From positions 1,922,001 through 1,986,000 of the forward strand of contig JAUPSS010000003.1 of NCBI GenBank assembly GCA_040285825.1: a stretch of 64,000 bases of DNA. Direction: 5' to 3'. The notes under the pieces are model-generated. The model ran no database searches and was not told where the DNA came from. It saw only the letters and a list, made by a program, of their open reading frames with translations. Below, one piece after another: positions 41,789-51,958 of this stretch. The stretch's first letter is position 1. Every line of letters starts with the position of its first letter. The stretch comes from Eukaryota sp. TZLM1-RC (Eukaryota; Metamonada: BaSk clade). The position numbers were made by a program, and so were the translations under genes.

Positions 41789-43747
41789 TCAACACGTGAT
41801 ATTTCTGAGTGATACGGAATCCATAGCTTTAGGGATAAGAACACACCAGGGGAAAGACGTTAGCAATAGTAATTGGGACCTTTTCAAAATGTAACAAGCT
41901 TCTAGCAATTGATATTTGTTCAAGTATTTTTGCAATCTACAACCATGACTGAAAGAACAAAGACAATATATACATAAAAGTGGAAACTGTTCAGCTCTAA
42001 TAGATGAGAAAATGTTGAATGAAGTTGCAAATTGCTTCAGAGAAGGAAAGACGACGTTCCTACCAATTACGACTTTTGGCTTCAGTTTTAAAGATAATGA
42101 TGTGACTAATGAGGGTAGTAACGTCACTCCTTCAAGAATCGAAGCAGAAACTTCATAATCAAAAACACCTAAAGAACGCAAATTTGTCAATTCAGACAGT
42201 GTTCTTGGAAGTTCAATGCGCACATCAAGTCCCAGTGATAGTTCCACCAGAGTAAAAGGGAGATCACTAACAATACTAGTTGGAAAATCCAAATTCAGGA
42301 ACTTCAATGCTTTGAGATGCTTCAAGTTGAGAACTTTTGTACAATGTAATGGCGCATTAGTCAAGCATAAATTTGGTCTAATGGTTATTGATTGAACATT
42401 GAGAAAGCTGGCAAGCATTCCTTGATGATTATCCAGGTCGTTGGATACAAGTAAAACTTCCTTAACGACTGAATTCTCAGATGGGATGGTGTAGGATGTG
42501 TATGGTTGTATATTTACTCTGGTCAATGTTTCACAATCAAGTATTGAGTAGCAGTTTTGTACAAAACGTTGTGATCCAAACAAGGAAACAACATGACGAG
42601 CCAATGAACGAAACCTCTTGCTTATAGAGAACTTCTGTAAAAAGTGGCACTCAATATAGTGGTGAATTCCTAACAAAGATCTTAACCATTCAAGATGACG
42701 GAGCATTATAGCCTTGATGACATCATTGAACATATGTTGAAGGCCAACTATGGATGTTGTGCCTCGTCCAGTTACCTCTGATCCAAACACTATAACGGGA
42801 ACAGGTTGATGGTCAGAACAACCAAGTCCAAGTTGTCCACACGAGTTCCAGCCACAGCCTAGGATACATTGCTCTGTTACAACAAAGAGAGATTTTGCCA
42901 AAGCAAATACTGCTGAACAGCCATTCTTTAAATAGGTAACTGGTGATATATTAACTTCCTCAGGTAATCCCAGTGTACCTGCTTGATTCCAGCCCCACAG
43001 AAGAACCTGGCCATCATGAGTGAGTGCGACAGAGAAGAATGACCCAGCAGCTACAGCTTTGATCAAAGACAACATTGGCACTTTTTGTGGAGTTTCCATG
43101 TACTCTGTATGCCCAAGACCTAACTGACCATAATTGTTGACACCCCAGCTCCATAAATGACCACCATTATCAACTGCTAGAAAGAAACCTTGTCCTACCG
43201 CAACTGATACAGCACTGAGGTTAGTGATAGATGCAACTGAATCTTGACAATAGGTATACACTGCTTGTTCTTCAGTGATCATAATCACATTATCATCATA
43301 GTTTTCGAGCTGCACAACACCAACGGGGCCTATAGTGTGAAAGTCTTGTTCGTTTCCCCATTTCAGCACTCTTTTGTCTGCAGTTATGGCAAATGAACAA
43401 TATAGTCCTGCAAAAACTCGGCTCACTAAACAAGGCAGTTCGATTGGCGTAGGGCACAATAAGGGATTATCGTGACTCATTGAAAGTTGACCATGATCAT
43501 TCCTTCCCCAACCCAAAACTTCTTTATTAGACGTTATTGCTAGACAGTGGGTTGCACCAGAGGCAATATCGACAATGTTTTCGATGGGAAGTTTCACTGG
43601 TATAACAATCGCTTGGGGCAAACCTGGGATGATTTGGCAGAACCTGTTATCACCACAGCAGTAAACATGGCCTTCCTTGTTTAAAATGAGACTACGATGT
43701 GTTCCAGAAACCCGAATAGTTGCGAGCTCTTGATGAGGATCAGTCAT
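41789..43747 (-). CDS. RCC1-repeat plus LRR protein, 652 aa
   Basis: The N-terminal 330 or so residues form RCC1-type beta-propeller repeats. Characteristic cores are VLGWGRNDHGQLS, LWSWGVNNYGQLGLGH, VLLWGWNQAGTLGLPE and ILGCGWNSCGQLGLG, each followed by a conserved hydrophobic strand (AAGSFFSVALTHDG). A linker (residues about 330-430) with HFLQKFSISKRFRSLARHVVSLFGS is shared with the 57-kb paralogue. The C-terminal third is leucine-rich repeat-like (LKHLKALKFLNLDFPTSI ... LTNLRSLGVFDYEV). The combination suggests a protein-interaction scaffold. Ran-GEF activity cannot be claimed. The C-terminus differs from the paralogue and ends in a shifted-looking tail (CYILKRSQLLLLTSFPWC), so a late frameshift is possible. 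Confidence 0.9.
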   Translation of the reverse strand: MTDPHQELATIRVSGTHRSLILNKEGHVYCCGDNRFCQIIPGLPQAIVIPVKLPIENIVDIASGATHCLAITSNKEVLGWGRNDHGQLSMSHDNPLLCPTPIELPCLVSRVFAGLYCSFAITADKRVLKWGNEQDFHTIGPVGVVQLENYDDNVIMITEEQAVYTYCQDSVASITNLSAVSVAVGQGFFLAVDNGGHLWSWGVNNYGQLGLGHTEYMETPQKVPMLSLIKAVAAGSFFSVALTHDGQVLLWGWNQAGTLGLPEEVNISPVTYLKNGCSAVFALAKSLFVVTEQCILGCGWNSCGQLGLGCSDHQPVPVIVFGSEVTGRGTTSIVGLQHMFNDVIKAIMLRHLEWLRSLLGIHHYIECHFLQKFSISKRFRSLARHVVSLFGSQRFVQNCYSILDCETLTRVNIQPYTSYTIPSENSVVKEVLLVSNDLDNHQGMLASFLNVQSITIRPNLCLTNAPLHCTKVLNLKHLKALKFLNLDFPTSIVSDLPFTLVELSLGLDVRIELPRTLSELTNLRSLGVFDYEVSASILEGVTLLPSLVTSLSLKLKPKVVIGRNVVFPSLKQFATSFNIFSSIRAEQFPLLCIYCLCSFSHGCRLQKYLNKYQLLEACYILKRSQLLLLTSFPWCVLIPKAMDSVSLRNITC

Positions 43748-44394
43748 TGTGATGGGAAGATTTTTCTGTATATTTAGCTGTTCGTTATAAAATGATGCCT
43801 ACAATATACAAAACTTGGTTGTTGGCAGAAATTTAAATACCAGTATAAAACGAAGGGACCTTCTTTGAATGTACCCCAATTACCTTTTCCTATTTGCCTC
43901 ATCTTGCTTGAGTTTTCTTGAATTCATTCTTCTGCCAGTAAGAGTGAATCAATGTAGAACAAGTGGTTGTGATTAGGTCTATTGGTAGGCTTGTTTGTTA
44001 TAGTTGTAGGTGTCATTTTTTAAAGGATTATTATTGATAACATTTGTGAGACACAGAGTAATCATTGAGGATATTCATTTACATTTTTACAGAAGGAAGA
44101 TGTTCAGTGTGTTATATTTTTCCAATTTTGAAGAGTTTATCATTTATTCATTCAAAAACACCAATAAATGCAATGTTCTTACCGAATAGACAAGAAAAAG
44201 GTAACAATAGGTGAAACACATTCACTCAACGATGTCCACTTTGCTTAAAGAATGAATGACTCAAAGTATCCGAATGATTTCTGTTCTTTCAATATAGCAA
44301 ATTATATGTTTTGTCTGGTTTCAAATAATTCAAATCAGTAGTTTTTGTGCAACTGATCAATGCTGCAAAAACTAACAAATTTTATCAAACTACA
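43748..44394. other. Intergenic between RCC1-LRR and Nup107
   Basis: This contains the RCC1-LRR promoter. No gene is recognised. Confidence 0.4.
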
Positions 44395-44480
44395 ATTACA
44401 ACACTTACTAAAATTAAATCAGAACTAATGAGACTAAAATCGGTTAACCATGATTTGCTCTACAAAATCATCATCTTTAT
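44395..44480 (-). mobile_element. Very old family A 3'-end relic
   Basis: About 80 bp aligns at roughly 70% with the family A 3' end (AAATTAAATCAGAACTAATGAGAC ... TTTGCTCTACAAAATCATCATC). It lies about 60 bp beyond the Nup107 stop codon. Confidence 0.5.
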
Positions 44481-44541
44481 GTTTTCTTGTTTTAAAAATT
44501 CCAAAACAAAATCCAAAATTAAGAAATTTATTATTTTCAAA

Positions 44542-46626
44542 TCACCTTCGCCCCTCGTAAGCACTAAGTGCATCATTGGCAAAAAACTGCAAAAACTTTG
44601 TCAAATCCTCATTGCTAAACAGACTAATATAGTTATAACTACTACTAGAAATCAAATCAGCGAGCTTCAAGCAATCCGAAAAAAGTCCTTCTGATATTAA
44701 TACTGAATGTAATAAGAAGAACAACTCCACAACATGTCTTTTTCTTATTGATTCTAATTCAGCTATTCTTTCAGACATTACAAAATCATCAACAACATCA
44801 ATTAAAAACCCACCATCAATCAACAAACAAGACTTAATTTGACTAATGAGCTGGTCAGCGGTGACTTTCGAAGACCGCTTTCTCCATTGATTATACAAAT
44901 GGTAGCACTCGGTTAATGAAACCAAACAATGAAATTCATGAAGTCCATTGACTTCATTAGGTTTTTGACCTAATTCCTCCCATAAATGATGCATTAATTC
45001 ATCTGTATCTTCAGGGAGAGTGTGGAGTAGACTTCTGGCGGATTCAAATCTATCATTTTTGATGAGGGATCTGGACATTTGATTGGCAGAAATGATTGCT
45101 TCTCCACGTTGTTTCCGGTCAACAATCAAAAATGAAAGGGCTTCCTGGCATTTTTGAACTGTATCACGAAGCGCCACGTCATCATGGACAACAGTTCTTC
45201 GAAGGTCAACAGACTGTTGACGAAAACCAGCAGCATTTCGAGCGACTGATTGAGCATCCAATTGAAATGACTCTGCCAATTTTAATGCATCTGAACGAAG
45301 ATCAGCAGGAAGAACAGACAAAAATTTACCGAAAATTTGAGATGATCTGGAAGGGACCAGCGATGAAAATTTGGCAATTGAAGTAAACTTCAAGGACAAG
45401 AAATTAACTTTATCTTGTTCATTTTGGGGGTGAATGGTTTTAAATAGGTTCTCAAAATCAGAAACCAGAAAATTCGAATAAAGCTCGCTAATTTCCTCCA
45501 ATTTGTCAACTGAGACGTTTGATGACGTGTCAATCGTACCAGCAAGTGTCATAGTAAGCCCGACACATATACCAAACCGTAGTAAATGACCATAGAGAAC
45601 TGAATCATGACTCAATTCAGAGAGCCATTTAAATAAATAATTAATTATATAAGAGTCATTATTTACCATTATTAAAGTTTGAAATAATATTTGTGGATTT
45701 TTAAGAGCTTTTTTGATAAAAGAATTTGGTGATCTTTCTAATAAATCAATCATTTTTGATACCGAAAATGATGTGGAAGGGGGTAAAAACTCTTCAATCC
45801 CTGCCGAATACCTTCTAAATTTAGAAACATCTTCTCCCATGATTAAATCTGAACAGTTATCAATCAAAACTGATGAAATAGAAAATACACCTTGATAAAA
45901 AGATTCAACAACTTTTAAACAAGGAGTGCAATCACCTCCTAATAAGCCATAAATCGCTTTTTCATAATCATTATTACTCTTCTTACTCAATTGTCGTAAT
46001 GAAAATCTATTAATAATTCTATCGGGATTTCCATAAACACCATCGCCATCAACATGTTCAAGTTGAGTTCCGGTCAGCGAAGCAGCAGCGAGATAGTGTT
46101 CCGAGGATGCAAGGAGAGAGACAGCTTCATCCACTTGGGAAGAGAGGAGAAGTTTCCAGACAGAAAAGTAAATGGAAGAAAGATCGGGATCAGGGGTATA
46201 ACGGTCTTTTGAAGTCAAGAGATATTGAGCCCATGTCTTGACCGTGTTGAGAGTTTGTAATTCCTTGTCTGAGAGGATTCTAGATGTTACCGTTTCAGAA
46301 GGAGATGCGTGAGGAAGTAGAGGTAGATCGGTGGGGGGATTGGAAAGAAGGTATTGCCATAGAAGCCACGTTTCATGCTCTAGTTTAAGAAATGACTCAA
46401 GTTGGGTGAGGTTGTGGATCTGATGGGCTTGTTCTGTGGAAGAAGGTGCGGTTTCGAGTTCAGAGAGTTGGGCCCGTATGCGATCAAGATGTGTAGATGT
46501 TATGTGTACTAAATGTTCAACGAATTCGATGGCTCCAGCTTCATTAGGGGAAGCTCTAAGGGAGAGATTGAGATTGCATACAACTGCTGAAACATCATCA
46601 TGGAGAGACGGCGGCGTTGATGACAT
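44542..46626 (-). CDS. NUP107: Nuclear pore protein Nup107/Nup84-like
   Basis: This 694-aa all-helical protein is assigned to the Nup107 (Nup84) scaffold nucleoporin of the Y-complex. Supporting features are the WLLWQYLLSN segment near residue 90 (compare the W.. YLL start of the helical domain), the long alpha-helical solenoid, and a C-terminal region of the expected type (LLHSVLISEGLFSDCLKLADLISS...YISLFSNEDLTKFLQFFANDALSAYEGR). This matches the Nup107 ending pattern 'vl..tG.f..cl.LaD.va.e...ly..fs...l...l..l'. Human Nup107 is longer (about 925 aa) and yeast Nup84 is about 726, so the length fits a Nup84-sized form. No intron is seen. Moderate-to-good confidence. Confidence 0.75.
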   Translation of the reverse strand: MSSTPPSLHDDVSAVVCNLNLSLRASPNEAGAIEFVEHLVHITSTHLDRIRAQLSELETAPSSTEQAHQIHNLTQLESFLKLEHETWLLWQYLLSNPPTDLPLLPHASPSETVTSRILSDKELQTLNTVKTWAQYLLTSKDRYTPDPDLSSIYFSVWKLLLSSQVDEAVSLLASSEHYLAAASLTGTQLEHVDGDGVYGNPDRIINRFSLRQLSKKSNNDYEKAIYGLLGGDCTPCLKVVESFYQGVFSISSVLIDNCSDLIMGEDVSKFRRYSAGIEEFLPPSTSFSVSKMIDLLERSPNSFIKKALKNPQILFQTLIMVNNDSYIINYLFKWLSELSHDSVLYGHLLRFGICVGLTMTLAGTIDTSSNVSVDKLEEISELYSNFLVSDFENLFKTIHPQNEQDKVNFLSLKFTSIAKFSSLVPSRSSQIFGKFLSVLPADLRSDALKLAESFQLDAQSVARNAAGFRQQSVDLRRTVVHDDVALRDTVQKCQEALSFLIVDRKQRGEAIISANQMSRSLIKNDRFESARSLLHTLPEDTDELMHHLWEELGQKPNEVNGLHEFHCLVSLTECYHLYNQWRKRSSKVTADQLISQIKSCLLIDGGFLIDVVDDFVMSERIAELESIRKRHVVELFFLLHSVLISEGLFSDCLKLADLISSSSYNYISLFSNEDLTKFLQFFANDALSAYEGRR

Positions 46627-47046
46627 TAGATTTGTATTATATATTATATTACAATCAGATTGCGTTTAAATAAGCTATTTGATAGTTTTTCAACAAATAT
46701 AGTTTTTGACCAAATATAGAGAATTAATTTAGCAGCTTATTCTTCATTACCCCACATTAATACATATAAAGGCACAAAACTACATCGACAAGGACGCTTC
46801 CAAAAAGGTTTGAGTGTAGCCAAACATTTGGAAAGTGCTGTCTCATGAATGAACTATTACAACTTCTTGAGAAAAGGGCGAATGTATTTGAAGGCACTGA
46901 TTGTTGTATGGTACATCAGTATCGTAGCCACACTAGCTAGTTAATAATGAACAATATTTCTTCTGTTAGTGTGGTTATCCAGTACAAAGAAGCAAAATAT
47001 AACTCCCACGACTGTAAAATATACATCAAGAAGTTGTCTGCGGTGA
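46627..47046. promoter_or_regulatory. Divergent intergenic region, Nup107 and hydrolase
   Basis: This 420-bp region separates two divergently transcribed genes and so must hold both promoters. No specific element was recognised. Confidence 0.45.
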
Positions 47047-48252
47047 TTGTTTTTGACAATAAAAATGCTAATTAAATTGAGCCAGAGCACCAGTCAATAT
47101 CACGTCATGCCTGCCCTTACCACAGTTCTATCTCTGTCAATTTCGACACTCGTGATCCTCATATTGAAGCGCTATTTCACCTACTATCGCTTTCAAATCA
47201 TCTCTGGGTCAAATAAGCTACATGATATTGTGGCAAATTCTGACATCTACCGTAATCAAATCCGTCCACCCATCCACTGTGTTTCCGGCACGCTTCATAC
47301 TCTACATGGTAGCAAAACTAAAGCCCCCGCCCTTGCGTGGAAACGGTTTTACGTGAAGGATGAAGAAGATGATGTTTTTGCCATAGACGAACTGCTAGAC
47401 ACACCTCCTCCTATAAAGTCAAACTACACTCTTCCATCGTCATTAGCACCACTCCGCTCCAACGCACCAGTACTTCTACTACTACATTCCATGGGAGGTT
47501 CTGCAAGGGAGCGCCCTGTTCGACGTATGGCATATCAAGCTAGAATGCAAGGTTTTCGTTGCTTCTGTCTTATTGTTCGTGGATGTGGCAACACTAAGCT
47601 CAACAAACCTAATTTCCGTGGTCTTGCTGGTGTGGACTATAGAGATTTGGATTGTGCTGTTAAGTATCTCAAGAAGCAGTATCAAACCAACCTGTACGTT
47701 TGCGGTTTTTCACTTGGAAGTATGCTGTTGCTAAACTTTTTGACTCGATCCAAGGAAGCCACAAGTGATTTAATTGCCGGTGCTGTCGCTGCTTACACTA
47801 CTTTTGATGCTAGTATTGGACTTCGCTTGTCACCCAAGCAACAAACTTTCTTTGGAAAGTTATTAATTCCTTTTATCAAAAATAATTATGATGTATTGAA
47901 GCAAATTAAGGAAATTAAAGTGGATAAAGTGTTGCAGGAAAAAACACTTATTTCATTTGATGCTAATATCACTGCACCTGCCATTGGTTTTGATTCTCCT
48001 TCAAGTTATTACAATGCTCTAAGCCAAGGAACATTCGAGTACCTCCATCGTGTTTCCGTTCCTTTATTGTTGTATGTAACCCAAGATGACCCCGTAACAG
48101 GACCGCATTGCCCCGATGTCAAGGCGCATATATCTGATAATATTGTTTTGGTTAAGGCTAGTGAAGGTGGACATTTAGGTTCTGTTGTTAGAAACAGCAA
48201 CCAAGATGTCTTCAGTTCTTTGGCGGTTGATTTTATGTCTGAATTGTTATAG
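47047..48252 (+). CDS. Alpha/beta hydrolase, ABHD1/3 (YheT-like) family
   Basis: This 401-aa protein has an N-terminal hydrophobic anchor (residues about 20-42, ALTTVLSLSISTLVILIL), as in ABHD1/ABHD3-type membrane lipid hydrolases. The alpha/beta hydrolase signatures follow in order: the oxyanion region LLLLHSMGGSARERPVRRM, the RGCGNTKL loop, the nucleophile elbow CGFSLGSMLLLNFL (Ser), the acid strand LLLYVTQDDPVTG (Asp) and the catalytic His in ASEGGHLGSV. The complete triad and the YheT-like R.RG.G.. segment support the family. Substrates are probably glycerophospholipids or medium-chain acyl esters (family inference). Three early Mets (1, 7, 21) are possible starts. Confidence 0.9.
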   Translation: MFLTIKMLIKLSQSTSQYHVMPALTTVLSLSISTLVILILKRYFTYYRFQIISGSNKLHDIVANSDIYRNQIRPPIHCVSGTLHTLHGSKTKAPALAWKRFYVKDEEDDVFAIDELLDTPPPIKSNYTLPSSLAPLRSNAPVLLLLHSMGGSARERPVRRMAYQARMQGFRCFCLIVRGCGNTKLNKPNFRGLAGVDYRDLDCAVKYLKKQYQTNLYVCGFSLGSMLLLNFLTRSKEATSDLIAGAVAAYTTFDASIGLRLSPKQQTFFGKLLIPFIKNNYDVLKQIKEIKVDKVLQEKTLISFDANITAPAIGFDSPSSYYNALSQGTFEYLHRVSVPLLLYVTQDDPVTGPHCPDVKAHISDNIVLVKASEGGHLGSVVRNSNQDVFSSLAVDFMSELL

Positions 48253-48324
48253 TGTTTTTGTTTGGGTTTTATAAAGATTTATGTTGCTTGTTTGTTTTAC
48301 CATATTTTTGTTGAACCATAAGAA

Positions 48325-48450
48325 ATCGATGCTTTCCCCAATCACTTAATGGCAATATTCCTGGAAAAAATTATTCGGGTTATTCGAATTTAAAAATACG
48401 TGCTGCGAACATTACAAAAACGAATTACTGAGGTGTATGAAAATGATATT
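48325..48450 (+). mobile_element. Family A-like fragment, isolated
   Basis: The plus strand reads RCFPQSLNGNIPGKNY.. then LQKRITEVYENDIY in a shifted frame, matching the family A thumb region WGRCFPQSFNGNIPEKN ... LTGMYEKDLYNN. It lies just after the hydrolase stop. Confidence 0.65.
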
Positions 48451-48469
48451 TATTGAGAAAAAAAATCTA

Positions 48470-48620
48470 TCTAGAATTCAATATCCTCCAAAAAAGCGTC
48501 ACTATTACTAAACCTACTCACAGCATTACGTTCAAATTCTACACCAATAGCTAAAAGTGCCTTTTAAATCACTGTTGGAATAGACTTGAAAATGCAAAAA
48601 ATTCTATTTAACCAGAAAGT
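48470..48620 (-). mobile_element. Family B copy, 3' part (host of the full-length family A insertion)
   Basis: The minus strand reads STFWLNRIFCIFKSIPTVI, then GVEFERNAVSRFSNSDAFLEDIEF and stop. It continues the family B tail that breaks off at 51959-51968 (KTMNSTFW). The shared 10-mer ACCAGAAAGT occurs at 48611-48620 and 51959-51968. Confidence 0.78.
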
Positions 48621-48682
48621 TATTAATTTATTGAATTTGCACACTTGATTAAATTAAATCATAACTAATGGGACGACTATCA

Positions 48683-50209
48683 TTAAACCAAGATTTCCTC
48701 TACAAAATCTTGATTTGCTTGCTGTCTAGCTAAAGCTTCTCTAATTCGACTGAAAAACCGCGGTAATCTATTAATAATGGCAAATTGAATCCGTGAACGC
48801 CATAAAAAAATATCAAATCTTTTCATTGTTTTTTCTTTCACCATTTTTTGGAAGTCATGCAAAAAAGTTTCTGCTTCAACTGATAATCTTCCATTTATCG
48901 AAAATGGAAAAGCAATAAAAACCAGCTGTGTATTTCTATCGATATTTGCATCTTCAATTTCTTTATCATATTTTCTATGTTTTTCTTTTGCTTTAAAATC
49001 CAGAGCAGCCACAGGATTAAGTTTTCTTCTGTGAACCAAAGTATCGTTTGCAACATTACATGAGACAAAGTCAACAATAGCTTCAGAATTATCAATCCAA
49101 TCACAGTATACATCACCTCTATCATCAGAACCAAAATTATTCAGAGAAAGTGTTTCTTTCAGCAGGGGCTCTTTGATACGCGATATCCTTGCAGTTTGTG
49201 CCATATTGAAAACAGTGTCTCTAACAGCATCATGTAATGAAGAACGATAAGTTATCAATTTAGAGCAATTTAGAGCATGGCGCAAAGTGAGTTGAGGTGA
49301 ATTCGAACAAATACATTTTTCTTTTGATAATAATTGGTTAATGGGGATGTTCAAATATAATCTCATTTTTGTTACAAATGCTTCATTAGTAGCATACAAT
49401 CCAAATCTTCGTGGTACAATGGTTACAAAAAGTGAAGAATCTGACACCTTGTTTTCACAAACACCCTTTTCCAATAACAATGAGTGAAGATCTTGATTTA
49501 AAACAGCCGAGCTGCAAATATTATTATAAAGATCTTTTTCATACATTCCAGTCAATCTTTTCTGTAATGTTCGAAGAGTGTACTTCAAATTTAAAACATT
49601 TTTTTCTGGAATATTGCCATTGAATGATTGGGGAAAACATCGACCCCATTTTTCTACATCAATTCTTGAAATTTCTTCATTTAATGCAAAAACAGTGGAA
49701 CTTTGCGTTGTCATCAATAAATCTTCCCAATCTGCAAATCTTTCGGAGAACTCAAAGATTGCATTTCTGCATCCACCAACAAAAGCACACGAGGTAAGAA
49801 TAGAAGCCTTCGTCCACCCTAAACCACCATATTGTGGACTAAGGTAAGCATGATCTGGAATTTGAAACATTTTACATCCCAGTAATTGAGACAGAACTTT
49901 TGCACGTAACTCATTAAACTTTTGAGCCAAAGGTCTAGTGACGAGAGGATTTGTAGATCGAAATATATGATTAAAATTGGAACTAAAACACAGTCTTATA
50001 ATGGTAAATTTGATGTGTTTTTTTATATCTAAATTCATCATTCGGTCAATTTTGTCAGAAATTGAGTTCAATTTTTCAAACAATTTTTTGGTAATTTCAT
50101 CATTATTTCCTAAAAATGAACCCAAATGACGAATAGCATCAATTGAATATAATTTGGCTTGAATTTCAATATCATCAATTATTGTGGAAACTGGAGAATT
50201 CGATAACAA
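48683..50209 (-). pseudogene. Family A thumb, knuckle and REL endonuclease, 508 aa open
   Basis: This long intact frame starts in the RT thumb (VSTIIDDIEIQAKLYSIDAIRHLGSFLG). It passes KHIKFTIIRLCFSSNFNHIFRS, the zinc-like CICSNSPQLTLRHALNC and the endonuclease GDVYCDWID ... IVDFVSCN ... VAALDFKAKEKHRKYDKEI. It ends INRLPRFFSRIREALARQQANQDFVEEILV. All PD-(D/E)xK-type residues are present, so the endonuclease half could still be functional if translated. Confidence 0.85.
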
Positions 50210-50258
50210 AACACATTTAAGTAAATTAAGTCGGAGACCAATTTTGGTAAATAATTCT

Positions 50259-50876
50259 TTAAAACATACAGTTGCTTTTTTTCACAATATTTAATTCACC
50301 AATAAGCACAACATCATCCATATATGCAATCATTTTTAGTGAAGGAAACATCTCTTGAATTTGCAGTAGAATAGGATGAATGGCCAAACAAAACAAAAGA
50401 GGTCCTAACGGATCTCCTTGCTTTACGCCACTTGATGAAATCAAAATGTTGTTACCAAAATGTAAATTAGAATATGTGCAATATGTTGATTGAAAATATG
50501 GTATTAATTCTGGCATATATTGCAATAGAGCACCATGGATACTGCGACGACTTAGCGAATTGAAAGCATTACTAAAATCCAATGACATGCAAACATTGGA
50601 TTCATTTTGACGAAATAAGACATCAGTAGCAAAAATCGCTGAAGAGACTCCATCTGTAGTATTTATACCATATTGAAAGGGTAATAAAATCTTTTTAGCT
50701 TTTTCATTGAACCTGCTTAAGCAACACGCAGAAAAAATATTATGTAAGCTCTCAGAGACTGCAATAGGACGAACATCCATTTTTGAATTTTTGACAAGTG
50801 CAGTCAAACGAGAACTTCTTAATTCTTCTGGGTACTTGCGTTGACCAGATAATATTTGGTTGAAAAATTTGGTCAA
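50259..50876 (-). pseudogene. Family A reverse transcriptase core, 205 aa open
   Basis: This segment carries RT fingers and palm: RPIAVSESLHNIFSACC, VCMSLDFSNAFNSLSRRS, ILISSSGVKQGDPLGPLLFCLAIHP, and KMIAYMDDVVLIGELNIVKK with the catalytic YMDD. A one-base change in an A-run near 50278 ends the frame. Confidence 0.85.
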
Positions 50877-50952
50877 TAAACCAAGGCAATCTTCTGAAGA
50901 AATAATCGCGGCTTTTACATGATCAATAGTAATACCAGAAAGTCCGGCAGAC

Positions 50953-51884
50953 TTACCACGAGGTCTCTTTTTGATAACCGAAAAAAACTTCTGATGGCAT
51001 CAATGGATAATTTTCCCAGTATGTGCCGTAAAAATTTTGATCCATAACAGGGTCTTCATAAGGATGAAGTATTTTCAGTTTATCTACTGTATTTTCATTG
51101 TTCGGTGCTTTGACTCCGGGACTTAAAGCTGACAAAGCCTTGGACCATTTGTTGTCAAAGCATTTGTCTTCAAAAATTTTACTTAATTTCTCGGATGACT
51201 GATTTCTCGGTGCTATATTGGTTAAATCTTCGGAAATATTAACGAAATTTTGTTCAAAAGGAGGACAAAAAGAACCAAAAAATTCCCAAATAATATTGAT
51301 AGCATACTTTCCTTTACATAATTGATCCAAAAATCTTTGAAAAACGAAAGCAAATTCATTGCATTTGGTCGGATGAATTTCTTGAGGTATTCTTATGGGA
51401 GGATGGTAGTTATCAACTATGCGGCATTTCAAGCAGCGATCAGAAGTTTTTCCTTTGCATTTTTTCTAAAAGAAATACCACAAGTGTTGCAAGTTTTGTG
51501 CTTCAATCGATTGCTAACTGGTTTTGCAACAACTTGTGGAGCATTATTTATGGGTTCTACCTTAGACTCTTTCCTTCTAATAAATTTTCTTTTACATTTT
51601 GTTTCAGAATTTGCCGCATCATTTTTTCCAACATTGGGGCATGTTCGAGCATTATGTCCCTGTTGTCGACACTTTGAGCATCTGTAGGAGCGTGGCTTTG
51701 TTTTTGAACAAACTTTTTTTTCATCGTGATTGTCTAAAAATTCTTGATCAGAATTTTTTTTGTCCAAAAATGAAGAGAGAAGAGGTTGAGGAGGAGAGGT
51801 GGAAAGGACGTCTTGAGCATCTTGTTTACTATCGTTCTTTCTTTTGACTCCATTAGAATCAGAAATTGATTCAGGCATCAACAA
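50953..51884 (-). pseudogene. Family A N-terminal region with CCHC and CxxC fingers
   Basis: The segment 51429-51884 encodes MPESISDSNGVKRKND, the knuckle YRCSKCRQQGHNARTCPN (about 51640-51685) and HKTCNTCGISFRK. After an A-run length change near 51462 the protein continues as C-K-G-K-T-S-D-R-C-L-K-C-R-I, completing a two-half zinc finger, and through HPTKCNEFAFVFQRF to KAPNNENT and the RT start. The same Cys-rich finger architecture occurs in family B at 1.7 kb. It is probably for nucleic-acid binding. Confidence 0.82.
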
Positions 51885-51958
51885 GAAAGAATAGAAGCAA
51901 TGATCTCGGTTCAGCCAGGTTTTGAGTTAAACGGTTATATGTAGAGGAAGAAAAAACC

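Larger units (their letters stand above)
48621..51958 (-). mobile_element. Family A REL non-LTR retrotransposon, near full length (3.3 kb)
   Basis: This is the most complete family A copy. From its 5' end it encodes an N-terminal region with a CCHC knuckle (CSKCRQQGHNARTC) and a second Cys cluster (CNTCG ... C.KC), the RT (YMDDVV), the thumb, the CICSNSP..LRHALNC knuckle, the REL endonuclease and the tail VEEILV. Four open segments (51429-51884, 50953-51432, 50259-50876 and 48683-50209) are separated by single-base changes in A/T homopolymers (about 51460, 50985 and 50278) plus a short out-of-frame duplication near 50250. Flanking ACCAGAAAGT repeats and a family B tail that continues across the insertion define its ends. 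A 5'-UTR of about 70 bp is inferred. Confidence 0.93.
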
